Source: Aphanomyces cochlioides (lineage: Eukaryota; Oomycota; Saprolegniomycetes; Saprolegniales; Verrucalvaceae). From it: DNA of 64,000 bases. The notes under the pieces were generated by a model. It was not told the origin of the DNA and ran no database searches. It saw nothing but the letters and a program-made list of their open reading frames with translations. Shown here in pieces: positions 1 to 12,084 of the stretch. The stretch's first letter is position 1. Each line of letters opens with the position of its first letter. Location: NCBI GenBank assembly GCA_019828595.1, contig JAHQRK010000033.1, positions 310,001 to 374,000 of the forward strand, given 5' to 3'. Made by a program: the position numbers and the translations under genes.

Positions 1-1203
1 GAAAAAGCGAAGACAAAAGCGGCCAAGGCAGCGGCAAAATCTCCTCCGTCAGGAGAAAAAGAACCTGAACATGATGGAGACGATCATGATCAAGACCCTG
101 GAACAAATGCGGAAGGCAAGGCCGACTCAACTGAGGCATCTGGAGATCGTCAAGATGAACAACCACAGCCAACAGCTCCTTCTCATGGCTCTGATGTCGA
201 TATGTCTGGTGACAGCGATCCCCCTAACAACAATGGACAAGACAAACAACAAGAAGATGTGGAAATGTCTACCAACGAATCGCCCGCTCTTGCTCCACCA
301 AGTGAGCAGCCCAAGAACTCGCTGGACCTTCAATTGGTAACGGGCTACCGGTCTGGACCAGCTCCAAAACGTACTTTGCCTTCGTCCCCACGTTTGGATC
401 CCCTGCCGACATCCAACCGTTTTCATATCCTCGAAGAAGACGACGTGGAACTCTCGTTTGAAGACTTTGCAGTGCCTCGAATTGTATTGGAAGATTCAAG
501 TGCGCCACGCCCGAAAAAGACCAAAGGCAAAGCGAAGAAACAACGACTTAACAAGTCTGCTGCTGCCCACCTCGAATTGGCGAAGAAGATCATTCGAGAT
601 AAGAAAGTCGAAGGCAGTATCACCGAATGTCAACGCATTTTGCGAGATGATCCTCAGCTCGTTGTACATGCTATGTACGCACAAGATGAAGACCTCAGTT
701 TGTTTCAGTCACTTGTTGCAACCAAGACTATTGAGCGCAAGATGGCTTTGTTAAAAGCTCAAGGCAAGCCTCACAACTACAAACATCACGTCAACTTCAT
801 GGCTCAATACAAGATTCACCCGTCAGAAATCTTGGAAGAATTGACCACGGACATACCAGAGATCAAGCGCATCCTCTTTGCACTTGCTACGATTGACTTA
901 TTCCTCTCAAATCGGGCCCCAGACCTCTACACAAACTCGGAGGCACTGACTGTTCTATTGAACCAAGAAGCAACAAGATTGCCTGACACCAACTGCTTGA
1001 CGGACTGGTCGCTGTTTGCTTTGATCGAAAACTTCAGCGACAATCTCGAGAAGTTCACTTTGCCGGCTCCCGTCTTGTCGGCCATCTCGATGCTCAAAAG
1101 CATCACCAACAATTACCACATCGACGAGCTCTGCAGCAAAGCTCACCACTCCATGAACGCCGACGAAATTGATCCCCTCGATTTGGAGGACGATCAACTC
1201 TAA
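1..1203 (+). CDS. LINE-A ORF1 protein, C-terminal part (A1)
   Basis: Open from the window edge to a TAA at 1201-1203, so the N-terminal 600 or so codons lie outside. ORF1 proteins of LINEs bind the element RNA and accompany ORF2. This part begins with a Lys/Ala-rich stretch, passes through a long acidic, low-complexity linker rich in D, E, Q, P and N (about codons 15-110), then a basic KKTKGKAKKQRLNKS patch and an Ala/Leu-rich probably helical C-terminal domain ending in DLEDDQL. I recognise no named domain in it. The assignment rests on its place 78 nt upstream of an endonuclease/RT ORF and on ten copies with the same arrangement. No frameshift is visible in this copy. Confidence 0.8.
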   Translation, partial: EKAKTKAAKAAAKSPPSGEKEPEHDGDDHDQDPGTNAEGKADSTEASGDRQDEQPQPTAPSHGSDVDMSGDSDPPNNNGQDKQQEDVEMSTNESPALAPPSEQPKNSLDLQLVTGYRSGPAPKRTLPSSPRLDPLPTSNRFHILEEDDVELSFEDFAVPRIVLEDSSAPRPKKTKGKAKKQRLNKSAAAHLELAKKIIRDKKVEGSITECQRILRDDPQLVVHAMYAQDEDLSLFQSLVATKTIERKMALLKAQGKPHNYKHHVNFMAQYKIHPSEILEELTTDIPEIKRILFALATIDLFLSNRAPDLYTNSEALTVLLNQEATRLPDTNCLTDWSLFALIENFSDNLEKFTLPAPVLSAISMLKSITNNYHIDELCSKAHHSMNADEIDPLDLEDDQL

Positions 1204-1281
1204 GGCTTCTATCTCGTGCTTCAATCCATTTCAACCTCCCCTCTGACCCCTCCATTCTACTCATTTTCATCTGTACTCGTG

Positions 1282-3325
1282 ATGAGTGACAACAATCAGT
1301 TGGAACTTCTCCGATGTCCCAACTGAACTCGTGGACTGGGACCCACAAATCATCTCCCTCAACACCAATGGCTTCTCCAACAGTCATCGGTACATCCTCG
1401 ACAAACTATCAAGTGTTCACGACGTTTCCTTTATCCAAGAAACCCGTTTCCGCACGCCAAGTCTCCACGACCGTGTTGCGTTCCATTGGCAACGCATCAC
1501 AAACCACGAAGGCCCTTTGTTCTTTGAAGAGCCTATTTACCCTGAAGTATCCACGTCGCCAGCCACTGGAGGTCTGGCTACGTTGATACATCCTCACTCT
1601 CCTTTGAAGAACGCCACTCAAGTCCCTCATGACAACCCAGTGCTTCGTGGTCGTTATCTACAAGTGCGATGTACTCTGGGTCCACTGACAGTCGTTCTCC
1701 ACAATATCTATGCGCCGGCAGCCTTCCAAGAACGAGCAAGTTACTTCGAAGAATTGCCACGCGACTTTCCTCCACATGCGCTCCACATTGTTGGAGGAGA
1801 TTTCAACTGCACTCTCAACAAAGATTTGGATTCGTTGAGACCCAGTACCTCCACCATGGCCGGCACCCTTCAACTGGAACAATGGATGCACAGTTTGTCT
1901 CTGGTGGATCTGTTTCGCCGTCAAAACCCCGTGGCAAGAACCTTCACAAGTCCCACACTCACCAACCGACTCGACTACATCTTTTGTTCGTCCACCTTGG
2001 CGAGTCTTCGTCATTGGAAGGCGACGCACATGCCACACGTTCCACAGGCTGACCACGTGGCTTGTCGTATCATCACAAAGCGTCAAACATTGCGCCATGG
2101 CTCTGGATCATGGAAAGCTCCAACTTGGCTACTTCGTCTACCACGAGCGGCCGAGATTGTTCATGGATGTCTGGATCGATTTTTGGACAAGTCTCCAACA
2201 TTCCACAATATCTCCAAGGCCTACGACATGCTGGTCAATGATATCCGCTCCCAACTCAAAGAATTCCATTCTCAACGATTGGAGAAACAACGTCTGCCGT
2301 TGAAGAAGTTAGCTGTCGAGATCGCTTCGCTTTTGCAAGTCCCCAACATGCGTCAAGATTCAGTGCTGGTGGATCGAGTGCGAGACCTTCAAAAGCAAAT
2401 TCACGAGCTGCAAGATCGAGACAAGCAGTTTCGTCAAGACCAGGCGTTCCAACTTCACTTGTATAAAGCAGAGCGCTCGTCCAAGTTCCACTTCATGTCC
2501 CCTGTCCCTACCCCCTTGAAGAAGACAGTCTTCAAAGAGTTGGTGGATGTCAATGGAAATGTTGTCTCCAATCAACAAGGCATGTCTGACGTCCTGGTCG
2601 ACTACTACAAGGACTTGTTTGCAGCTCCCGAGGTGCAGCGATCTGGAGACGAAGTGTCGTCATTTCTGACCCCATTGACTCGACACAAGCAACTGCCAGA
2701 GCAAGCCCAGAAAGAGCTGTCGGCTCCCTTGCGCGCCAACGAGTTCTATCATGCTATTCGACACAGCAGTTCGAACTCAGCGCCAGGTCCCAACGCTCTG
2801 CCATTCGAAGTCCTCAAACTTGCACCTCACAAGTGGTCGTTGGTATTGGAGCTGCTATTCACACACCAGCTCCATTCTCACCCTCGCTTGACTCCCATGC
2901 AACTTGTCAGTACGCTGGTGTTGCTGCACAAGAAAGGCCCCAAGTCACAAGCCAAGAACTATCGGCCCATTAGCCTACTCAACACGGATGTGAAAATCCT
3001 GACGAGTATTCTGGCTTATCGACTTCAGCGCCACATTCGACACATCATCCACCCGGACCAGCAAGGCTTTATCCGTCGAAGCAATATCCAAACCAATATT
3101 GCACGACTGGATGACATGCTGCACCACATCAAACTACACAGTCCGTCCTCGATGGTGGCACTGCTTGACTTTGAGAAAGCTTTTGATCGCGTGGACCACG
3201 CGTACTTGCTCCGCGTCCTCCGTCACTATGGCTTTCCCGAAACCTTTGTTGACATGGTTCGCGTACTGTACTCGGGCCGCAAGTCTCGCATCTTGGTGAA
3301 CGGCTTCTTGTCCAAGCCAGTTCAC
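1282..3325 (+). pseudogene. LINE-A ORF2, endonuclease and partial reverse transcriptase (A1)
   Basis: Encodes an APE-type endonuclease followed by a reverse transcriptase. Endonuclease motifs in order: SLNTNGF, FIQETRF, HNIYAPAAF, GGDFNC, NRLDYIF and ADHVACR, which carry the usual metal-binding N, E, D/N and D/H residues. The RT begins with SAPGPNALPFE and NYRPISLLN, then LLDFEKAFDRVDH. The ORF is cut at SKPVH before the FADD catalytic motif by insertion of A2 and then reads out of frame into A2 to a stop at 3421. The start is also damaged: the ATG at 1282 is followed by a 10-bp insertion, relative to copies A6 and A7, that shifts it out of the endonuclease frame, leaving a 14-codon ORF. Confidence 0.88.
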
Positions 3326-3386
3326 ACTTCCGAATTTGCCTCGTACCCCTCAAGTCAAGAAGTTATCAAGTGCCGCCGCGCTCAAA

Positions 3387-6300
3387 ATGTCCAACGCCAA
3401 CAGCTGTTCCGAGCTCCGTGAGACCAACACTCACGGAGTCACCATCATTCCAGGTATTGTATCACCTCACCCACTTTCGTCGTCCAATCAGGATGGCGGA
3501 AGTGGTGTGAGTAATGTCTCTACACCTAACCCTAGGGCCGAAGTGGAGGTCGAGTTCGACCCCAACAGCGTCTCTGGAGACCAATCTGCGTCTCGCTCCA
3601 CCAGCGCTTCACCTGATGCTCCACTCGCCGGAGTTCCAGGGGGGGTCAACCTCAGTGGGTCAGTGGTTGACCCCCAGACCACTGTCGTTAACTTGTCTAG
3701 CGAAGCCCTCACTCAGGAGGGCGAACCACTGGGGCCTTGTGCCTGTGGTGGCTGCTTCCCTGGACTCCAATTGGAGTCGATCCCCAGTGAAGGCGGCGAG
3801 AAAACGGGGTCCATGCCAGCCCTAGAGGCTACGAGGGCCCCCCCTATGGGCACACCCTGCGGTTCTGTCTACTTCCCCCCAGGGGCCTCTTCGGAGGGGC
3901 GGGGGCGGTATCCCGATTTGGGTTCTCGCCGGAGCAATGGTGTACCCCAGTCACCGTGCTGCGGGGATGGCATGGATTCCCCTTCTACCCCTGTCACTGG
4001 GGGTCTGGCCCCGGCTTTCTCGTGACCAATGGGACTGAGCCAGCAGCCACCAACCGCGTCGCCCCCTGTGCTGAGCCTCCTAGAACGGGAGAGGAAGAAG
4101 AAAAATCTCAAGAGGACGTGGATATGGTCTCTGGAGACGCCGAGGGGAAGGATTCTACTGAAACCGAAGCCTTAACCGACGAGGGAAATACTCAAATTCA
4201 CTCTGAGGTTGATGGGTCAGGCGACATTAACGGCCAAGCGAAGCCGTGTGATACTTCTGGAGAAGTTATTCAAGAGGAACAATCGACAAACAATGACAAT
4301 GAACAGTCAAATCAAGACATTGTCGACAAATCCGTTGCTCAAGGAAATGGCGCTGTTGACCCTCCTTCCGCGGCAGACAAAATACAAGGCGATCAAGAGC
4401 AACAAAACGCTGAAAAGGCCAATCCATGGACGCAAAAGGCTCCCGGCAAGGATTCAGCTTCGTCCAAGAAAGATTCCAAGCAAGGCAATGCTCCCAAAGG
4501 CGCAAAACACCGCAACACTGGTGCTCATGCTGTTGCCGATGACGATATTGCGCGATGCGAGGCCATGGCGGACACATTCTACAAAGACTCTGGTGACATG
4601 GACGCCTTCATTGAAAACATTTTGCTCACCCCCCAGTCCCAAGTGTACGAGCTCACAGTCAAGTTGGGCGAAGCCTACAAGGACTGGTCCGAAAAAGTCA
4701 TCTGCGATCAATTTGTCAAGGAAAATCCTGGTTCGTTATGGGGCTCCAAATTTCCGAACATTTTGATCCACAAGAAGAACCCACAGACCATTGTGATCTC
4801 AAGTTACAACTTGTCTACGTGCGTGGAAATGGGAGGCACAACGTTTCGACTTGGTGGCAAAGACTTCCTGGTTCCCAAGTACTCGCGTTATGGCAACAAC
4901 TACTACGTTACGTTCAACAAGGTCAGTCACCCTTCGATGGCCAAGGCAATTGTCAAGAAAATGGCTGCATTGACCAAGTCAGTGATAGCAGCATTCAACC
5001 CTACTGCTGGTCAGAACATCAAGTCGCCGCATTTGAGAGTCATTTTCAAGTCGCCTGCGCCTCCTGCAGTGTTGGTGCCAAAATCCGGCGACGCACTACG
5101 CGAAATCACCATTACGGATCCGTCGGGTCAGCCTTTTGTCGTCGTGTTTCAGCACAAGATCGCTGCTCTGAACAAGACATTGCCTCCGTCGATTGTTTCA
5201 CGACGTGCAGAGGCCAAGGCTGAAAAAGCGAAGACAAAAGCGGCCAAGGCAGCGGCAAAATCTCCTCCGTCAGGAGAAAAAGAACCTGAACATGATGGAG
5301 ACGATCATGATCAAGACCCTGGAACAAATGCGGAAGGCAAGGCCGACTCAACTGAGGCATCTGGAGATCGTCAAGATGAACAACCACAGCCAACAGCTCC
5401 TTCTCATGGCTCTGATGTCGATATGTCTGGTGACAGCGATCCCCCTAACAACAATGGACAAGACAAACAACAAGAAGATGTGGAAATGTCTACCAACGAA
5501 TCGCCCGCTCTTGCTCCACCAAGTGAGCAGCCCAAGAACTCGCTGGACCTTCAATTGGTAACGGGCTACCGGTCTGGACCAGCTCCAAAACGTACTTTGC
5601 CTTCGTCCCCACGTTTGGATCCCCTGCCGACATCCAACCGTTTTCATATCCTCGAAGAAGACGACGTGGAACTCTCGTTTGAAGACTTTGCAGTGCCTCG
5701 AATTGTATTGGAAGATTCAAGTGCGCCACGCCCGAAAAAGACCAAAGGCAAAGCGAAGAAACAACGACTTAACAAGTCTGCTGCTGCCCACCTCGAATTG
5801 GCGAAGAAGATCATTCGAGATAAGAAAGTCGAAGGCAGTATCACCGAATGTCAACGCATTTTGCGAGATGATCTTCAGCTCGTTGTACATGCTATGTACG
5901 CACAAGATGAAGACCTCAGTTTGTTTCAGACACTTGTTGCAACCAAGACTATTGAGCGCAAGATGGCTTTGTTAAAAGCTCAAGGCAAGCCTCACAACTA
6001 CAAACATCACGTCAACTTCATGGCTCAATACAAGATTCACCCGTCAGAAATCTTGGAAGAATTGACCACGGACATACCAGAGATCAAGCGCATCCTCTTT
6101 GCACTTGCTACGATTGACTTATTCCTCTCAAATCGGGCCCCAGACCTCTACACAAACTCGGAGGCACTGACTGTTCTATTGAACCAAGAAGCAACAAGAT
6201 TGCCTGACACCAACTGCTTGACGGACTGGTCGCTGTTTGCTTTGATCGAAAACTTCAGCGACAATCTCGAGAAGTTCACTTTGCCGGCTCCCGTCTTGTC

Positions 6301-6424
6301 GGCCATCTCGATGCTCAAAAGCATCACCAACAATTACCACATCGACGAGCTCTGCAGCAAAGCTCACCACTCCATGAACGCCGACGAAATTGATCCCCTC
6401 GATTTGGAGGACGATCAACTCTAA
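3387..6424 (+). pseudogene. LINE-A ORF1, near full length with one frameshift (A2)
   Basis: The ATG at 3387 is the first in frame after the 61-nt leader. An upstream in-frame TTG is not a plausible eukaryotic start. The N-terminal third is rich in Ser, Gly and Pro and contains a short CACGGC cysteine cluster. The middle (about 4560-5200) is a folded-looking basic/aromatic domain containing SSYNLSTCVEMGG and YGNNYYVTFNKV. Then come the acidic linker and the helical C-terminus. A single C is missing near 4015 compared with A5 and A7 (CCCCGGCTTTC against CCCCGGCCTTTC), giving an early TGA at 4023; downstream the frame stays open to TAA at 6422. Without that lesion the protein would be about 1012 residues, long for a LINE ORF1. 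Confidence 0.85.
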
Positions 6425-6502
6425 GGCTTCTATCTCGTGCTTCAATCCATTTCAACCTCCCCTCTGACCCCTCCATTCTACTCATTTTCATCTGTACTCG
6501 TG

Positions 6503-7801
6503 ATGAGTGACAACAATCAGTTGGAACTTCTCCGATGTCCCAACTGAACTCGTGGACTGGGACCCACAAATCATCTCCCTCAACACCAATGGCTTCTCCA
6601 ACAGTCATCGGTACATCCTCGACAAACTATCAAGTGTTCACGACGTTTCCTTTATCCAAGAAACCCGTTTCCGCACGCCAAGTCTCCACGACCGTGTTGC
6701 GTTCCATTGGCAACGCATCACAAACCACGAAGGCTCTTTGTTCTTTGAAGAGCCTATTTACCCTGAAGTATCCACGTCGCCAGCCACTGGAGGTCTGGCT
6801 ACGTTGATACATCCTCACTCTCCTTTGAAGAACGCCACTCAAGTCCCTCATGACAACCCAGTGCTTCGTGGTCGTTATCTACAAGTGCGATGTACTCTGG
6901 GTCCACTGACAGTCGTTCTCCACAATATCTATGCGCCGGCAGCCTTCCAACAACGAGCAAGTTACTTCGAAGAATTGCCACGCGACTTTCCTCCACATGC
7001 GCTCCACATTGTTGGAGGAGATTTCAACTGCACTCTCAACAAAGATTTGGATTCGTTGAGACCCAGTACCTCCACCATGGCCGGCACCCTTCAACTGGAA
7101 CAATGGATGCACAGTTTGTCTCTGGTGGATCTGTTTCGCCGTCAAAACCCCGTGGCAAGAACCTTCACAAGTCCCACACTCACCAACCGACTCGACTACA
7201 TCTTTTGTTCGTCCACCTTGGCGGGTCTTCGTCATTGGAAGGCGACGCACATGCCACACGTTCCATAGGCTGACCACGTGGCATGTCGTATCATCACAAA
7301 GCGTCAAACATTGCGCCATGGCTCTGGATCATGGAAAGCTCCAACTTGGCTACTTCGTCTACCACGAGCGGCCGAGATTGTTCATGGATGTCTGGATCGA
7401 TTTTTGGACAAGTCTCCAACATTCCACAATATCTCCAAGGCCTACGACATGCTGGTCAATGATATCCGCTCCCAACTCAAAGAATTCCATTCTCAACGAT
7501 TGGAGAAACAACGTCTGCCGTTGAAGAAGTTAGCTGTCGAGATCGCTTCGCTTTTGCAAGTCCCCAACATGCGTCAAGATTCAGTGCTGGTGGATCGAGT
7601 GCGAGACCTTCAAAAGCAAATTCACGAGCTGCAAGATCGAGACAAGCAGTTTCGTCAAGACCAGGCGTTCCAACTTCACTTGTATAAAGCAGAGCGCTCG
7701 TCCAAGTTCCACTTCATGTCCCCTGTCCCTACCCCCTTGAAGAAGACAGTCTTCAAAGAGTTGGTGGATGTCAATGGAAATGTTGTCTCCAATCAACAAG
7801 G
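6503..7801 (+). pseudogene. LINE-A ORF2, endonuclease part (A2)
   Basis: Same product as the ORF2 of A1: APE endonuclease with SLNTNGF, QETRF, GGDFNC and NRLDYIF motifs. It is broken three ways. The ATG at 6503 is out of frame because of the same 10-bp insertion seen in A1 and A4. A CAG-to-TAG change creates a stop at 7266-7268, in the last part of the endonuclease. The reading frame then ends at 7801, after NVVSNQQG, where A3 is joined. The linker between endonuclease and RT is Lys/Gln/Leu-rich and probably coiled. No RT catalytic motif remains. Confidence 0.86.
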
Positions 7802-7947
7802 TTAAATGAGTTGTATTAACCTTATTTTTGAGCAAAGGCCCTAATGACTTACTAATTTGCCTCGTACTGTATAAATAGAACTTGGAAAACAGAATATGGC
7901 AAAGTGGTCATTGAACAGGAGATGAAGTGAGTGAGCCGTCAGCTCAC
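7802..7947 (-). other. LINE-A 3' UTR (A3)
   Basis: 146 bp between the ORF2 stop codon (7948-7950) and the element end. The stop codon overlaps a perfect 9-bp hairpin, TGAGTGAGC-CGTCA-GCTCACTCA at 7928-7950, in the place where LINEs often carry the structure read by their RT. A 14-bp segment, AATTTGCCTCGTAC at 7854-7867, is the inverse of the element's own 5' end. The extreme end forms a short inverted repeat, GGTTAA...TTAACC (7800-7822), whose GG lies in the target. There is no poly-A tail. Confidence 0.7.
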
Positions 7948-9601
7948 TCATGAAACGACGCTGTTAGGAATGATGTGTTGACATAACCAGGGGTCCGAAG
8001 ATAGATGCTTGAGCATATTGAATACCTTGGTGTATCCCTTCTTGAGAGGGAGATCAACCAGGAGCTGTTGTAGATGTAGCTTGATCAAAGAGGCAGCATG
8101 AATGGCAACTTCCATCGGACTCTTCGCTGTGAGGTCGGGTCGAAAGGTGCGATCGGCACGTTGGAGCCATATTTGATAATACACGCAGGCTCGGACAATC
8201 GGCCAGATCTTCAGATAGCCACGGATGTAGTATCCATCGGACGGCTTGGGCGTCTCGTAGAACATTTCCAGACACGTGGACGGAAAGGAACACTCGAGCA
8301 GTCGCTGGATTGTCTTGAAGGAATACCAAACAGATTGACCATATCCACAAGAGAACAGGAAATGCTCGTACGTCTCATTGACACGACAGAAGACACACGT
8401 CGGCTTGGGGTCTTGGTACTGAAACAGATATTGCATGGCGTTGGCGCGGAGAAGGGTCTTGAAAATGAACTCTCCATATCGAGGGAGAATGTGGTCGGGT
8501 TGGAGGAAGGCGGCAAGTTGGGTAAGGCGCTTGGGGTCTTCGTAAAAGTTGGATGGCAGGTTGAGATGCTTGGTAGGAAGAATGGACGAGCTGACAGCTG
8601 GAGAAGCTCTGATCTTAGCCGATTTCGAAGTCGCAAGCGCCAACAAGATCGGACTCGAGTCAGGGTGTATCATCCAGTGCCATTCCATCCATTCAGAGCT
8701 TGGCGTCGGCAAGTGGAACACAGGAGCATCCTCTTCAGAAACAATCTCAAACAATCGTGATAACTTGGTCACCAAGATTGAGATCCATTGTTTCGTTGGA
8801 GGGACAAAATTGGCTTGGCGGCAGGCACGGTTGATTTTGTCGAACAAGATCGAAGCTGGCCAAACTCGCTGACACGGAGTCAACAAATGCGACAACTTCG
8901 TGATGTGAAGCGAAGCCAATACATTGGCTTGGTCTTGCGTCGATGTAGAGCACTGATCGTATAGGTCTTCGAGTCCAGGCAGATACGAGTTGTGCCAAAG
9001 GGGAACATCCAAAGATGAGATGTGATTTGGACAGCCGTACGGACCAGCGGGATTCAAACCAGCTACTCAATAAGGCTTTCCACATTGGAGTGATATTGGG
9101 ATTCTTGTACAGTTGTCTGATGAATGCAGAAGAGCCATTTGCCAAGAGGAGATCTCGGGGGGAACCCCATGGATGAAAAGCCTTCTCGAGGAGAGTATAG
9201 CCCGGCGTAATCCAGGCGGACATGGCAGACTTGCGGGGTGGGGTGGTGATGGCTTGAATGCATCTGATCATGACAGAGCGGTTGTGTTGTTGCCATAAAG
9301 CAAGTGCATGGTGCAGGCCTAAGCCACCGGACTTCTTCGGCATGAATAGGATCTCCTTTTTGATCAAACGGAGGCCATGGACAGAGGAGGATGGGTTGAT
9401 TTCTTCACCATGCATAAATTGAAGCATGGCCTTGTCGATCTTTTTGGCCAGGTCTTTGTCGGCAGGGACAAAAGCCAGTTGGTACCATAACACAGGCAGA
9501 CATATGCTGTGCAGGATAGTGACTTTTCCGGCCATGGTTCGAGCCTTGTAGAGCCACAAAGACAAGCGAGCCACAAACTTCTCAAACACGTAATTGAAAC
9601 G
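7948..9601 (-). pseudogene. LINE-A ORF2, C-terminal part (A3)
   Basis: Reads on the minus strand from RFNYVFEKF to VVS-stop and covers the thumb and C-terminal region of the RT protein. It includes a zinc-knuckle-like C-x2-C-x7-H-x4-C motif (CVFCRVNETYEHFLFSC, around 8375-8425) of the kind found at the C-terminus of many LINE RTs (zf-RVT). Compared with A9, two bases are missing near 9047 (TACGGACC against TACGGAGTCC), which shifts the frame; the same lesion is in A6. The upstream end is fused out of frame to ORF1 at 9601/9602. Confidence 0.85.
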
Positions 9602-12084
9602 TGTCGCAAAATGCGTTGACATTCGGTGATACTGCCTTCGACTTTCTTATCTCGAATGATCTTCTTCGCCAATTCGAGGTGGGCTGCAGCAGACTTGTTA
9701 AGTCGTTGTTTCTTCGCTTTGTCTTTGGTCTTTTTCGGGCGTGGCGCACTTGAATCTTCCAATACAATTCGAGGCACTGCAAAGTCTTCAAACGAGAGTT
9801 CCACGTCGTCTTCTTCGAGGATATGAAAACGGTTGGATGTCGGCAGGGGATCCAAACGTGGGGACGAAGGCAAAGTACGTTTTGGAGCTGGTCCAGACCG
9901 GTAGCCCGTTACCAATTGAAGGTCCAGCGAGTTCTTGGGCTGCTCACTTGGTGGAGCAAGAGCGGGCGATTCGTTGGTAGACATTTCCACATCTTCTTGT
10001 TGTTTGTCTTGTCCATTGTTGTTAGGGGGATCGCTGTCACCAGACATATCGACATCAGAGCCATGAGAAGGAGCTGTTGGCTGTGGTTGTTCATCTTGAC
10101 GATCTCCAGATGCCTCAGTTGAGTCGGCCTTGCCTTCCGCATTTGTTCCAGGGTCTTGATCATGATCGTCTCCATCATGTTCAGGTTCTTTTTCTCCTGA
10201 CGGAGGAGATTTTGCCGCTGCCTTGGCCGCTTTTGTCTTCGCTTTTTCAGCCTTGGCCTCTGCACGTCGTGAAACAATCGACGGAGGCAATGTCTTGTTC
10301 AGAGCAGCGATCTTGTGCTGAAACACGACGACAAAAGGCTGACCCGACGGATCCGTAATGGTGATTTCGCGTAGTGCGTCGCCGGATTTTGGCACCAACA
10401 CTGCAGGAGGCGCAGGCGACTTGAAAATGACTCTCAAATGCGGCGACTTGATGTTCTGACCAGCAGTAGGGTTGAATGCTGCTATCACTGACTTGGTCAA
10501 TGCAGCCATTTTCTTGACAATTGCCTTGGCCATCGAAGGGTGACTGACCTTGTTGAACGTAACGTAGTAGTTGTTGCCATAACGCGAGTACTTGGGAACC
10601 AGGAAGTCTTTGCCACCAAGTCGAAACGTTGTGCCTCCCATTTCCACGCACGTAGACAAGTTGTAACTTGAGATCACAATGGTCTGTGGGTTCTTCTTGT
10701 GGATCAAAATGTTCGGAAATTTGGAGCCCCATAACGAACCAGGATTTCCCTTGACAAATTGATCGCAGATGACTTTTTCGGACCAGTCCTTGTAGGCTTC
10801 GCCCAACTTGACTGTGAGCTCGTACACTTGGGACTGGGGGGTGAGCAAAATGTTTTCAATGAAGGCGTCCATGTCACCAGAGTCTTTGTAGAATGTGTCC
10901 GCCATGGCCTCGCATCGCGCAATATCGTCATCGGCAACAGCATGAGCACCAGTGTTGCGGTGTTTTGCGCCTTTGGGAGCATTGCCTTGCTTGGAATCTT
11001 TCTTGGACGAAGCTGAATCCTTGCCGGGAGCCTTTTGCGTCCATGGATTGGCCTTTTCAGCGTTTTGTTGCTCTTGATCGCCTTGTATTTTGTCTGCCGC
11101 GGAAGGAGGGTCAACAGCGCCATTTCCTTGAGCAACGGATTTGTCGACAATGTCTTGATTTGACTGTTCATTGTCATTGTTTGTCGATTGTTCCTCTTGA
11201 ATAACTTCTCCAGAAGTATCACACGGCTTCGCTTGGCCGTTAATGTCGCCTGACCCATCAACCTCAGAGTGAATTTGAGTATTTCCCTCGTCGGTTAAGG
11301 CTTCGGTTTCAGTAGAATCCTTCCCCTCGGCGTCTCCAGAGACCATATCCACGTCCTCTTGAGATTTTTCTTCTTCCTCTCCCGTTCTAGGAGGCTCAGC
11401 ACAGGGGGCGACGCGGTTGGTGGCTGCTGGCTCAGTCCCATTGGTCACGAGAAAGGCCGGGGCCAGACCCCCAGTGACAGGGGTAGAAGGGGAATCCATG
11501 CCATCCCCGCAGCACGGTGACTGGGGTACACCATTGCTCCGGCGAGAACCCAAATCGGGATACCGCCCCCGCCCCTCCGAAGAGGCCCCTGGGGGGAAGT
11601 AGACAGAACCGCAGGGTGTGCCCATAGGGGGGGCCCACGTAGCCTCTAGGGCTGGCATGGACCCCGTTTTCTCGCCGCCTTCACTGGGGATCGACTCCAA
11701 TTGGAGTCCAGGGAAGCAGCCACCACAGGCACAAGGCCCCAGTGGTTCGCCCTCCTGAGTGAGGGCTTCGCTAGACAAGTTAACGACAGTGGTCTGGGGG
11801 TCAACCACTGACCCACTGAGGTTGACCCCCCCTGGAACTCCGGCGAGTGGAGCATCAGGTGAAGCGCTGGTGGAGCGAGACGCAGATTGGTCTCCAGAGA
11901 CGCTGTTGGGGTCGAACTCGACCTCCACTTCGGCCCTAGGGTTAGGTGTAGAGACATTACTCACACCACTTCCGCCATCCTGATTGGACGACGAAAGTGG
12001 GTGAGGTGATACAATACCTGGAATGATGGTGACTCCGTGAGTGTTGGTCTCACGGAGCTCGGAACAGCTGTTGGCGTTGGACAT
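9602..12084 (-). pseudogene. LINE-A ORF1, C-terminally deleted (A3)
   Basis: The ATG is at 12084-12082 on the minus strand, 61 nt from the element 5' end. The frame is open through the N-terminal Ser/Gly/Pro-rich part, the central domain and the acidic linker up to ITECQRILR, then crosses the deletion junction and adds about 80 out-of-frame residues from ORF2 before a stop at 9364. It does not carry the one-base deletion of A2, so its N-terminal 830 codons show the uninterrupted ORF1 frame. It differs from A2 at a few positions (for example VKGNPG for VKENPG, KTKDKAK for KTKGKAK). Confidence 0.86.

Larger units (their letters stand above)
1..3325 (+). mobile_element. LINE-A copy A1 (5' part outside window, 3' part lost)
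   Basis: A non-LTR retrotransposon fragment carrying the C-terminal 400 codons of ORF1, a 78-nt spacer and the first two thirds of ORF2. It is cut at 3325 within the reverse transcriptase by the 5' end of a second LINE-A (A2). Bases 1-2581 repeat almost exactly at 5222-7801, and the whole piece is mirrored on the minus strand at 12146-15350 (A4). No 3' UTR and no target duplication belonging to A1 can be seen. Confidence 0.9.
3326..7801 (+). mobile_element. LINE-A copy A2 (5' complete, 3' truncated)
   Basis: Begins with the family's exact 5' terminus ACTTCCGAATTTGCCTCG, placed directly in the ORF2 of A1. A 61-nt leader precedes the ORF1 ATG at 3387. The copy runs through ORF1 and the ORF2 endonuclease and stops at 7801 in the sequence AACAAGG, where the 3' end of the minus-strand copy A3 is attached. 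A1 at 2577 shows that the uninterrupted sequence is AACAAGGCATG. The 3' half of ORF2 and the 3' UTR are absent. Confidence 0.9.

Noticed and set aside
8098..8760. 220-codon plus-strand ORF opposite A3 ORF2 (also at 34162, 44286, 47860)
   Set aside because: Shadow of ORF2 on the other strand, changed by the same indels, with no recognisable motifs.
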